From assembly GCF_025685545.1 (NCBI RefSeq), contig NZ_JAGSYC010000021.1:124001-188000 (forward strand): a stretch of DNA of 64,000 nt, given 5' to 3'. This document shows, in pieces, positions 1-8,494 of the stretch. Within the stretch, counting starts at the first letter, position 1. Every line of letters begins with the position of its first letter. The translations under genes and the position numbers were made by a program. The stretch is from Granulicella paludicola (lineage in GTDB: Bacteria; Acidobacteriota; Terriglobia; Terriglobales; Acidobacteriaceae). The notes beneath the pieces are model-generated. The model made no database searches, was not told where the DNA came from, and saw only the letters and a list, made by a program, of their open reading frames with translations.

Positions 1-1
1 T

Positions 2-445
2 ACCGGGGGCGGCCTGAGTTCGCCGAGCGCTATAGCGACCGATGCCAGCGGCAATGTGTGGATTGCGAATACGAGCAGCAGCAGCGTGACGGAGTTGAGC
101 AACAACGGCGCAGCACTTTCAGGAACGACCGGCTTTACAGCAGGCGGCATTAGCGGACCTACGGCGATCACCCTCGACACCAGCAACACGGCGTGGGTGG
201 CAAACGGCGGCAACAATACGCTGACGCATTTGAGCGCGACGGGTGCGACCGGGACTTCGATCACTGGCGGCGGGCTGAGCAAGCCTTCCAGCATTGCTAT
301 CGATCCGAACGGCGATGTGTGGGTGAGCAATGCAGGCAATGCGAGCCTGAGCGAATTTACCGCGGCAGGTGTTGCGCTCTCTGGCGCGAGCGGCTTTACC
401 GGCGGCGGACTGAACCAGCCGGGAGCTATTGCGATTCAGCAGTAG
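2..445 (+). CDS. Secreted beta-propeller/NHL-repeat-like protein, C-terminal part
   Basis: The frame is open from the left edge, so only the last 147 codons are seen. The visible part consists of repeats of about 40 residues built on a pattern like P-x-x-I-A-x-D-x-x-G-x-x-W-V-x-N followed by a Thr/Ser/Gly-rich strand. This is the rhythm of NHL or Vgb-like propeller blades, common in acidobacterial cell-surface proteins. Blades of this kind form a rigid extracellular scaffold; the substrate cannot be read from the fragment. No catalytic motif is visible. The stop codon lies inside the 3' end of the convergent patatin gene (20 bp overlap). The N-terminus and any signal peptide lie outside the window. 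Confidence 0.75.
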   Translation, partial: TGGGLSSPSAIATDASGNVWIANTSSSSVTELSNNGAALSGTTGFTAGGISGPTAITLDTSNTAWVANGGNNTLTHLSATGATGTSITGGGLSKPSSIAIDPNGDVWVSNAGNASLSEFTAAGVALSGASGFTGGGLNQPGAIAIQQ

Positions 446-3400
446 GGGCGGTACGTTTGGCGGAGACGAGGTGTTTGGCGAGCCAGGCCTTCACCTCCAC
501 ATCCTCCGCGACGAACTGACCCAGGCGGCGATAGCTTTCAAACTGCGATTCCGTGAACCATTGGTCGAGGGTGCTGTCGCTGGGGAACGAGGGATGCTGG
601 CGCTTGTAGTTGCGCAGGTCCGCTGGCTCCTTGCCGGTGAGCGTGGACTTGAGATATAGCACGTTGCCGACGACAGGAACGGGCGTCGGGTCTTTAGCCG
701 TAGGCTGGGCTGCGTAGAAGATTTGTCCTGTGGCGTAGGCGCATTTGCTGAAGCCGTCTCTACCAGGGATGATGTGCTTGATGTCGTGCAGCTTCGGCTT
801 GCAGGTCTTCGCATCATTGTCTGGCTGGGCTGATTTGGCCGCGTCTGTCGAGGCCGACGCTTCGGTTGTTGCGGCCTCCGGGCTCTTCTCGGTGCCGTCC
901 TCTGAGTCGGAGAGTCCAAACTTAATCTCTGCGCCGAAGTCGATGCGGCATTTGCGGATGGCCATACCGAGACCTTCGAAGACGAAGTCCGGATCTTCTT
1001 CCGCGTCGCAGATGACGATGGTGGTGCAGCGGCGGCGCACCAGCTCATACAGGCCCATGTTTTCGAAGTGGCCACCGTCGGATATGGAGACGTAGCGCGA
1101 GTCATCCGACACCTGACCGAAGAGTTCGCCAAGAAGGTACGGCAGACCGAAGGTGGGTGTGGCTCCAAGGACGCGTTTGTCGCGATCGGAGCGCTGATTG
1201 CGCGGGTTGGGCAGCCACCAGCCGAGGCGCAAGTTGAAGACGGTGAGCAGAAAAGACATTGCTGGCGAGGAATGAAAACCGTCGTCGGGACTGAGAGCAG
1301 CTCCTGAGGCCGCGACGACAGTGGCGAGATGCGGGCCACCGTCCTGATAGGCGTATGTGTTGGTAGGAACGAAGCCATTGAGGTGGATGCGCTTGCTGGT
1401 GCCTTCGGTCCAGCCGATGTCGTAGCCGCAGTAGAGCGGGGTGAAGGCGAAGGCGGCGGCCTTGCGTTCCTGCGTGGCGAGGTCGGCACCGAAGGTTAGG
1501 TTGAGTGTCGCACCAAAGATAGGAAACGGTCCTTGATAGCGAGGTGGCTGGCCTTCGGGCCACAGGGAGCTGGAGCCGTTACTGAACTTCGTAGGGAGCA
1601 GGTCAGAGAGGTGGAGGTGTGTGTCGCTACGCGCGAGGCCAGTGAAGGCATTGGGATACCGATCGGGGTTGGAGGCGCCGCCGTAGCAACGCGCGATGCG
1701 ATCGCGGTAGAAGGCGTGCAATGAGAACTCGTTGATGTCGACGCGCCAACTGAGGAAGAGAGCCAAGGTGAAGGTGGAGAAGAGCAGGATGGGAAGCGCG
1801 ATGTTATCGGGAAACAGAGACAGCGCGAACTGGGCGAGCCACGAGAGGCTGAGCATAAGACCCACGAGGAAGATGGGTGGGCCGAGGCTGGTGAGCCAGT
1901 CGAGTGGAGACTTTTTGCCGGAGGCGTCCTCGGCCCCGCCGTGCGTTGAGGTGCCCTTGCCGACGAGCAGGCTCGAGATGCTGGTGCCGAGCCAGCCGAC
2001 AACCGCCGTGCTGAAGACGGCCCAGTGTATGTGGAAGAGCTTGGAAACAACGACGGGCCCCAGCAAGGAGCAGCCGACGATCGCGAGCCATGCAAAGCCC
2101 GCTAGAAAGCTAAGGGCACGAACGCGCGCGAGCCACTCTCGACCGGCGTCGCTCATGCAGCGGCCGATGGTGCCGATGGCAAGATCCATCGAGATGAAGA
2201 CGACGCAGAGAAGCAGGATGGGAGTAAACGTCATCGCTATCCCGATGAGGGTTTCAAAGGAGAAGGCGATAGCGGAGAGCAGCAGCAGAACGCGCGCAAC
2301 ATGCAGCAGCAGAAGCGCTGTCCACACGCCAACGGCCATGGCAGCAGCTACGAAGGAGGCCCGATACCAGCGTGGAAGTTTGCGCGAAGTGCCCCAGAAG
2401 AGGCCGAAGATTAGCAGGCCCTGACCACTGAGGAAGGCTACCAGAATCCAGCGGTTGGCGGGCGGACGTCCGGCGGAGTTAAGAGGCGACCAAAGGGGAT
2501 AGCAGAAGTCGCGGAACCAGAGACGGGTGTTTACGAAAAGATCCGAAGGAGGTTTGGGTGTGTCGGCTTTGCAGCAGGAGTCGCTGGCGCAGGAGGGATT
2601 GCACGATGTACCGGTTGTGGGTTTCTGGGGCTCGATAGGTTCTTTGGCGAGGTGGTGTAGCTGCCAGACAAGGCCCGCGATGCCGGGCTCTGGATTATGC
2701 GGGATGAAGACGTCTGTGTGTTTGGGCTGAAGTGCAGCAAAGGCGGATCGATACAGAAACGGAGATACGAGGAAGAGCGCGAGGAAGGTGGGCAGCAGAA
2801 TGTCGAAGAAGACCCCGTTGCTGGTATAGCCGATACGTTTGCTTGAGGCGGCGCCGTCGCTGGATTTGGGCGCGCAGTGCTTCAGAAGATCGCTGGGATC
2901 TCCGGCTTGCTCCGTGCAGGGCAGCGCCGCGATCATGTGGAACAGCGCAACGAGGAAGAGCGCAACGATAATGGCTGCGGCTGGGAGCGGACCCGTGACG
3001 AGTGGGGACGGCTGCAGGTTGGCGTTGAACTTATGGGGGAAGTTCCAGAGGACAGGGATGTGCGGTAGCAGCAGCACGAAAAGTGTGGCCGCGACCAGCA
3101 CGATCTGATTGAGAATGGTGTTCCGCAACCAGACGGAGACGGCGACCCAAGTGTCGGCAGCAAGCAGTCCACGTCTGGGGGTCAGGTAGTTGGAGTAGCG
3201 CCGCAGCCAGCGGATAGGTTCGGGCCAGTCCGTGCGGGTAGAGTCGCCTGGCAGCGGCTTGAGCTGCTCCTGCACCTTGTCGAGGTTCTCGCAGAGTATC
3301 CAGGAAGAGAGGAACTGGTGGATATAGCCGCCGCCTGAGATGGAGGAAAGATAATCGATCTCTCCGAGCTTGTTCTGTGCGGCGAGCCCTTGCAAGATGC

Positions 3401-3860
3401 CAAGGTTGAAGGTTGCGCTACGAATGCCTCCGCCGGAAAGACAAAGGCCGGTAAGCTTTCGGTCGCAGGCATAACGAAAGACATCGTCGGTAGGTTCGGC
3501 GGGGTGGGATGCGTACGTTGGATCGCCAGGACGCCAGCCGTCCATGGCATGCATCTCCTGCTCGAGTAGCCACTTACTTGGGGAGTACTGCACAAGCGAG
3601 GAGAAGCGTGCCTGGGCAGCGACGCTGGGCTTGAGATACGTACCGGCAATCTCCTCGATCCTGAGTGTGGAGGGATCGGGCGAGGTGGAGTCGAGGCCGA
3701 GAACGGCGCGCCAAGACGATAGCGTAAGTCGATCGGGGAAGGCGCGCTGAATGTGGCCTGCTAGCCCGAGGCAGTAGTGCCAGGATGGGTCGAGCGCAGG
3801 GTCTGTGTCTGCCTGCGCCTGCACCGCGGACGGCGTGGATTCAGAGCCTAGATCGGGCAT
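426..3860 (-). CDS. Large patatin-like phospholipase with central membrane domain
   Basis: 1144 residues. A patatin fold is indicated by the oxyanion loop SGGGIRS at about 142-148, a nucleophile elbow SISGGG with Ser at about 175, and the catalytic-Asp motif DGG at about 928-930 followed by HFENMGLYE. The elbow is S-x-S-G-G rather than the classic G-x-S-x-G, closer to the cPLA2 style. Between the Ser and the Asp lie some 700 residues with many hydrophobic stretches (about 235-700), so the two halves of the dyad are separated by a membrane domain. Likely a membrane-bound acyl hydrolase; lipid substrate unknown. It is the last gene of a leftward set with the cytochrome (19 bp gap) and the GMC oxidoreductase. 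The acidic Ser/Ala-rich stretch at about 985-1015 looks like a linker. Confidence 0.8.
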   Translation of the reverse strand: MPDLGSESTPSAVQAQADTDPALDPSWHYCLGLAGHIQRAFPDRLTLSSWRAVLGLDSTSPDPSTLRIEEIAGTYLKPSVAAQARFSSLVQYSPSKWLLEQEMHAMDGWRPGDPTYASHPAEPTDDVFRYACDRKLTGLCLSGGGIRSATFNLGILQGLAAQNKLGEIDYLSSISGGGYIHQFLSSWILCENLDKVQEQLKPLPGDSTRTDWPEPIRWLRRYSNYLTPRRGLLAADTWVAVSVWLRNTILNQIVLVAATLFVLLLPHIPVLWNFPHKFNANLQPSPLVTGPLPAAAIIVALFLVALFHMIAALPCTEQAGDPSDLLKHCAPKSSDGAASSKRIGYTSNGVFFDILLPTFLALFLVSPFLYRSAFAALQPKHTDVFIPHNPEPGIAGLVWQLHHLAKEPIEPQKPTTGTSCNPSCASDSCCKADTPKPPSDLFVNTRLWFRDFCYPLWSPLNSAGRPPANRWILVAFLSGQGLLIFGLFWGTSRKLPRWYRASFVAAAMAVGVWTALLLLHVARVLLLLSAIAFSFETLIGIAMTFTPILLLCVVFISMDLAIGTIGRCMSDAGREWLARVRALSFLAGFAWLAIVGCSLLGPVVVSKLFHIHWAVFSTAVVGWLGTSISSLLVGKGTSTHGGAEDASGKKSPLDWLTSLGPPIFLVGLMLSLSWLAQFALSLFPDNIALPILLFSTFTLALFLSWRVDINEFSLHAFYRDRIARCYGGASNPDRYPNAFTGLARSDTHLHLSDLLPTKFSNGSSSLWPEGQPPRYQGPFPIFGATLNLTFGADLATQERKAAAFAFTPLYCGYDIGWTEGTSKRIHLNGFVPTNTYAYQDGGPHLATVVAASGAALSPDDGFHSSPAMSFLLTVFNLRLGWWLPNPRNQRSDRDKRVLGATPTFGLPYLLGELFGQVSDDSRYVSISDGGHFENMGLYELVRRRCTTIVICDAEEDPDFVFEGLGMAIRKCRIDFGAEIKFGLSDSEDGTEKSPEAATTEASASTDAAKSAQPDNDAKTCKPKLHDIKHIIPGRDGFSKCAYATGQIFYAAQPTAKDPTPVPVVGNVLYLKSTLTGKEPADLRNYKRQHPSFPSDSTLDQWFTESQFESYRRLGQFVAEDVEVKAWLAKHLVSAKRTAPTAESQ

Positions 3861-3879
3861 GGAAATCGAGTGTTCCTCT

Positions 3880-6408
3880 CTAGAAGGTCTTGACGAACTC
3901 GATCAGGGCTTTCTTGTCCGAGTCATTGAGGCCAGGTTCATCGGGCAGCAAATCTGTGCCGAAGTAGTGTCCCTTGTTCACGATGAAGTCGGGGCATTTG
4001 TTGTACTTCATGAGCGAAGGCTCGACGTTCTTGAAGGTCTCGCGCACCTGCGCGTCGGTGGGGTTGGGTGGTAGGTGCTCGATGTCCTTCTTCAGCTGGT
4101 AGATCAGGTAGGCGACGGCGAAGTTGTGCTTGATGCGCTCCCAGCGGTCCGTACTGTCGCTGAGCAGGTTGATATTGGCGAGCAGATCGACGGGCGTGCC
4201 TGCGGGGATGGGCCCGAGCTGGATGCCATCGGCGCTAAAGAAGTTGGGAAAGAGCTTGTGCGCGAGATGCGTCATGCTGGCCAGCGGCTCCGGCAAGTAA
4301 CCGGAGGAGACCCGGAGATAGCTCTGCTGCGTGGTGCGGTCGATAAGGCTGGGGCCGGGACCGCTCAGGAGATAGACGCCGTCCGGGAAGCTGGACTTCT
4401 GATCACTATCCTTCATGCGCTTTTCGGGCCACAGCATCTGCTCGATGGAGTCGTTGAAGCTGTTCATGCGGGCTTCGACAGACGGGCTGGATTCGAAGTG
4501 GCCGACGGTGTTATTGAGCAGGAAGGGTGCCGTGGACCAGACGCTGATGAGGCTGGGAGGCCGAGTATAACCGCGGCCCCCGTCGGGCATAACGTAGTCG
4601 GACACTTTGCTGGTGTAGGGGTCAGTGATGCGGATGGTGCCGACGGAGGGGAGATCTTTGTAGCTCTGCGAAGAGAAGTTGTCCCAGATGTTGCCAGCGA
4701 GGGCGTTGGTAGCCAGCGGGCTGCAGGCGTTGGTCTGCAGCAGCGTGACAGGGATGCGGGCATCGGTAGAGAGGAAGTTGTCCTGCAGGAAGTCGTCCTT
4801 GAGGACGATGTCGCGCATCTTGGCTTTGTAGTCTTCGGTCTGCGTGAGCTTCCAGTAGCGATTGAAGCAATCGAGGTAGCCTTTGCCGGCGCAGTTGGCG
4901 AGGCCTTCTCCGGGAGCCATGGCAGGCAGCTTGCTGGAGTGGCAGCGGGCGCAGCGTTCAGCGAAGACGATCTTGCCGCGAGTGAGAACGGCCTTGTCTT
5001 TGGTGAGGTACGCGGAACCGCCGGGAGCGTCGGCAAGATGCTGCGGGTCAGTGCTCTTCAACATGAAGAGAGCAAGGTCGACGGTCTGAAGCTCGTTGGC
5101 CTTCCAGTAGCTGGAGTTCTTTTCATTGACGGCGATCTCAATGGGGGTGACCTTCTTGCCGCCGACAAGCGCATTGAAGTGCTGCAGCCACTCTTCGCTG
5201 AAGAGCCCGATGTTGAGGTAGACCCGGTTGAGCGCGCCAAGAGCGCCTACGGAGTCCGAGCCATCTTTGAGGACGTGTGGCGTGTTCACCATGTCCGGCG
5301 CGGTAAAGAACTTAGCCAGGTAGTTATCGGGCGGGACGAACTGGTTGAACTGCTTGTTATCGAGGTTGCCGCCTGTGAGCTTTTCCTGTCCCCAGTTCAG
5401 CGCCATATCAAGGCGAGACTTGAGTCCGTAAACAGCATTCATGGTGCGAGGGTTGTTGATGTTATCGGTGGAGACGAGCGAGGTGTCGAGTGAACCGGGT
5501 CGTGAGGTATGGAAGAGCTGGAAGACGAAGCTGGACTTGTCGCCCTCCCAACCGAAGATACGGTCGATCCAGAAGTATTGCGCGCCGACCATGGAGCTGA
5601 GATTTTCGAGCTGCGGATTGTTGGGGTCGGTTGGCGGTTTGAGCGGGTTAGGCCCGACGTGGCAGAAGCCGCAGGACATACCGACGCGATAGGGCTTGAT
5701 CAGGCTGCGATCGTTGTAATAGCTGGCGTCAGTGTAGTAGCGGACGGGATCCCACTTGGCCTTGGCGGCATCATCGAAAGCGGGGTTCGGGAAGAGTCGC
5801 AGACCAATGACGCCGGTACCTTCGCCGTAATAGGAGCCTACCTTGACGGTGGTACCGCGAGAGCCGATCTTGATGCCAGGATATTTCTGCTCGTTCTCGA
5901 ATGGGTCCGCACCGCACTCGGGCTTGCGCTGGTCGAGCCAGAGACCGAAGTGATTGGGGTCGGGGCCTGTCGCTTTGACATAGCAAGGATCGTTTACGAG
6001 GCCAAGATAGTCCCAGCGATTATCGCGGCTGGCGGGCAGACCGGGGTGCGAGGAGAGTGTTTTTAGGAAGTCGAGCGTGCCGACACTCTTGACGGAGATT
6101 GTGTCCCAGAAGCGATCGTTGCCGCCGGTCCAGACGATCCAGTTATTGCGGCCTTTGACCTCTTCGGGCGAAAGCGCAATGCCGCCGTCCATGTCCTTGA
6201 AGTAATCTTCGTCTGCTCCGGGCATACTCTCGGCGCTGCGGCCTGCAAGGAGGGCCTCATCCTTGACGGTGCCTGCTTTGGAGAGTGGGAAGATGACTGC
6301 CAGCCCGAGCGCGACGATCAAAAGGACGACAAGGACAAGAAAAACCTTTGCCAGGCGGTAAAGCAGGCCATGCGGGCGGGCTTCAGTGTACATAGGTTGA
6401 GGGCTCAT
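3880..6408 (-). CDS. Membrane-anchored di-heme c-type cytochrome
   Basis: 842 residues. One hydrophobic segment at about 20-40 anchors the protein, leaving a large periplasmic part. Two CxxCH haem motifs are visible, CGFCH at 246-250 and CARCH at 486-490, about 240 residues apart. The second is in a typical RGKIVFAERCARCHS cytochrome context. Such wide spacing fits MauG/CcP-like or RoxA-like di-haem proteins, but I cannot assign the family firmly. The start codon overlaps the stop of the GMC oxidoreductase gene (ATGA), so the two are translationally coupled; the cytochrome is the natural electron acceptor for that flavoprotein. A RoxA-type dioxygenase is an alternative, untested here. Confidence 0.8.
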   Translation of the reverse strand: MSPQPMYTEARPHGLLYRLAKVFLVLVVLLIVALGLAVIFPLSKAGTVKDEALLAGRSAESMPGADEDYFKDMDGGIALSPEEVKGRNNWIVWTGGNDRFWDTISVKSVGTLDFLKTLSSHPGLPASRDNRWDYLGLVNDPCYVKATGPDPNHFGLWLDQRKPECGADPFENEQKYPGIKIGSRGTTVKVGSYYGEGTGVIGLRLFPNPAFDDAAKAKWDPVRYYTDASYYNDRSLIKPYRVGMSCGFCHVGPNPLKPPTDPNNPQLENLSSMVGAQYFWIDRIFGWEGDKSSFVFQLFHTSRPGSLDTSLVSTDNINNPRTMNAVYGLKSRLDMALNWGQEKLTGGNLDNKQFNQFVPPDNYLAKFFTAPDMVNTPHVLKDGSDSVGALGALNRVYLNIGLFSEEWLQHFNALVGGKKVTPIEIAVNEKNSSYWKANELQTVDLALFMLKSTDPQHLADAPGGSAYLTKDKAVLTRGKIVFAERCARCHSSKLPAMAPGEGLANCAGKGYLDCFNRYWKLTQTEDYKAKMRDIVLKDDFLQDNFLSTDARIPVTLLQTNACSPLATNALAGNIWDNFSSQSYKDLPSVGTIRITDPYTSKVSDYVMPDGGRGYTRPPSLISVWSTAPFLLNNTVGHFESSPSVEARMNSFNDSIEQMLWPEKRMKDSDQKSSFPDGVYLLSGPGPSLIDRTTQQSYLRVSSGYLPEPLASMTHLAHKLFPNFFSADGIQLGPIPAGTPVDLLANINLLSDSTDRWERIKHNFAVAYLIYQLKKDIEHLPPNPTDAQVRETFKNVEPSLMKYNKCPDFIVNKGHYFGTDLLPDEPGLNDSDKKALIEFVKTF

Positions 6409-8279
6409 GCTTTGCCTCCTGCGCGTTCAGCTGCGCGGGTATCTTCGAGGATGACGTCGCTTGCTTTCTCGGCGATCATGTAGACCGCGCTGACGATGAA
6501 GTAGCCGGGGATACGCCGGAACACGGAGGCATCTACAACGCGGAGACCGGTTGTGCCTTGCACACGAAAGCGGCTGTCGAGCACGGCCTTCGGATCGCCG
6601 GACAGGCCGATGGGATTGGTGCAGGAGGCGTGGTGGCCCCAGGCCTCGCGCTGGATGAAGTCGGCGATCTCCGCATCGGAGCTAACATCGGGGCCGGGCC
6701 AGACCTCGGTCATACCGATGTGCTTGTGAATCTCCTGGTTCATCTCTCGTGCGAACTTGACACCCTGCACGACGGCGTTGAGGTCGTCACCTGAGGTATC
6801 GTTGCCCTCACTGAAGTAGTGAAAGTGGATGGATGGCGTGTCGCGCGGATCAGCACTGCGAAGCTTCACTTCGCCCGCGGTGTTGTTGGTGTGGGCTTTG
6901 AGAATGGCCCAGGTGAACATATCGCTGTAATGCTTGAGCGCGCCGGAGTAACCCGGGAAGTAGCCCTTGAAGTACGAAGGCAGGCCGAAGACGAAGAGGT
7001 CGGGATCAACCTTCGTGGGCACGGAGCGCTTGGTGACGGCGATGCAGGCGCCGTTCGTGGTGTAAATGCCCTTGCCCTGCTGCCATTGGAGGAAGCCCGG
7101 ATCCGCTGGGCTCTCGGGAGTGGGCGGGGCCCAATTCAGGCCCTTGAGAATGGAGAACGGACGGCCCATCTCCGAGATGATGCCGACCTCATACCTGTCC
7201 TGCATGTTCTTGCCTACGGCAGGAAGGTTCACGACGGGCGAGATGCCGAAGCCACGCAGTTCATTAGGGTCGCCGATGCCGGAGAGCATGAGCAGTTGCG
7301 GACTATTAAAAGCACCGCCCGACAGAATAATTTCGTGGCGCGCGAGGACAATGGTCTTGACGGGCGTGACAGACTCGTCGGGGTTCCTTGAGGCTCTATA
7401 AAGCTTGCTGCCGGAGAGATATTCGACGCCGACGGCGTGGGTACCCTCGAAGACGACCCTCGAAGCGAGCGCGCCGGTGCGGATGGACAGCTTGCCATTC
7501 GAGGCTTTCACGGTATCCAGCAGGCGCTCGCGCGTACCGTTGCGGTTGCCTTTGTTTGTTGCGAGCGGCACCATGCCGACGCCTTCGCGGTTCTTGCTGG
7601 TGACAGTGCGCCAATCGTTCGAATCGAAGAGCGTTTCAAGATCGACGCGCAGGCAGCCGAGGTGGTTGGCGAGGCTGTTGAGGGCGGAGACAGCCACGAT
7701 CTTGACGATCTCTTCGTCAGGCAGGATCACTTCGGGGTTCGCCGTCTGCGTGTGCAGCCAGCCGGAGAAGCCGTGCCTGCCGGGGTTGGTGCCTTTGCCT
7801 GTGAGGAAACCGACGATGGACTGCTTGAGGCGCTCGAAGACAGGGATGTAGTCGCAGTGTTCGAGACGCTCGAAGTAGCTGCGCATCTTTTCTGCGGACC
7901 AGGAAGGATCCCCTGTGAGTTTGGCCAGAGCTTCCCAATCGCTGTTCTGCGGGTAAACAGTGATCATGGCATTGTGTGCCGTGCAGCCACCGAGTGTGCC
8001 AGCACGAGGGTAGAGGATGCCGTCCTGCTGAGCGACGTACTTGGAATCGCGCTGCTGCATGGCCGTGCTGTCGTAGTGACGCACGAAGAAATCCCAGCTC
8101 ATTTCTGGGTCTTCGCTGGCCAGGGTATGGAAGCAAGGCACTTTGTAGAAGTCGGTGTCGCAGTCGCCGCCTGCCTCCAGCACCAGCACGGTGTAGCCCG
8201 CAAGGGCGAGGTTGGAGGCGACAGGGCCGCCGCCCGCACCTGAACCGACCACTACGAAGTCGTAGATCTCATCTGTCAC
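6405..8279 (-). CDS. GMC-family FAD-dependent oxidoreductase
   Basis: 624 residues. The N-terminal dinucleotide-binding motif GSGAGGG (12-18) is followed by the FAD ribose-binding Glu in VLEAGG (about 35). The signature AGTLGGCTAHN and the second GMC signature SGGAFNSPQLLMLSGIG are present, and catalytic His-His falls at about 549-550 (WGHHAS). The second catalytic position, usually Asn or His in an NP(N) context near the C-terminus, reads as GYF here, which is unusual. No signal peptide is evident. The family oxidises alcohols, sterols or sugars and passes electrons to oxygen, quinones or cytochromes; the overlapping cytochrome gene downstream suggests the last. Substrate unknown. First gene of the operon, divergent from the lipoprotein hydrolase. 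Confidence 0.9.
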   Translation of the reverse strand: MTDEIYDFVVVGSGAGGGPVASNLALAGYTVLVLEAGGDCDTDFYKVPCFHTLASEDPEMSWDFFVRHYDSTAMQQRDSKYVAQQDGILYPRAGTLGGCTAHNAMITVYPQNSDWEALAKLTGDPSWSAEKMRSYFERLEHCDYIPVFERLKQSIVGFLTGKGTNPGRHGFSGWLHTQTANPEVILPDEEIVKIVAVSALNSLANHLGCLRVDLETLFDSNDWRTVTSKNREGVGMVPLATNKGNRNGTRERLLDTVKASNGKLSIRTGALASRVVFEGTHAVGVEYLSGSKLYRASRNPDESVTPVKTIVLARHEIILSGGAFNSPQLLMLSGIGDPNELRGFGISPVVNLPAVGKNMQDRYEVGIISEMGRPFSILKGLNWAPPTPESPADPGFLQWQQGKGIYTTNGACIAVTKRSVPTKVDPDLFVFGLPSYFKGYFPGYSGALKHYSDMFTWAILKAHTNNTAGEVKLRSADPRDTPSIHFHYFSEGNDTSGDDLNAVVQGVKFAREMNQEIHKHIGMTEVWPGPDVSSDAEIADFIQREAWGHHASCTNPIGLSGDPKAVLDSRFRVQGTTGLRVVDASVFRRIPGYFIVSAVYMIAEKASDVILEDTRAAERAGGKA

Positions 8280-8299
8280 AAGATGCCTCGAAAAGTAAG

Positions 8300-8309
8300 A
8301 GTGATCACT
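8300..8309. promoter_or_regulatory. Palindromic site in divergent intergenic region
   Basis: A perfect 10-bp palindrome AGTGATCACT lies 21 bp upstream of the GMC oxidoreductase start, inside the 215-bp region shared with the divergent lipoprotein gene. A half-like copy (GAGTGATC) recurs near 8396-8403. The position suits an operator, but no regulator gene is adjacent. Confidence 0.25.
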
Positions 8310-8494
8310 TACGGGCCCGATGCATTACGAGGAGAAAGAAGAACTTCAGAAGAAAAAGAAATGCGTATGTGTAATTTCGACAAATGAAAACAGGTAGAGT
8401 GATCGGTGTCAAGCATTCATTTACAGCGCCAAACCCCCGGGCCATGCAGTGTTCGTTCGTATTCAGATTTTCTGACTCCGATAAGGATGATGCC

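Noticed and set aside
4075-5493. Plus-strand frame of 472 codons
   Set aside because: Antisense to the cytochrome gene, which carries two CxxCH motifs and an anchor segment.
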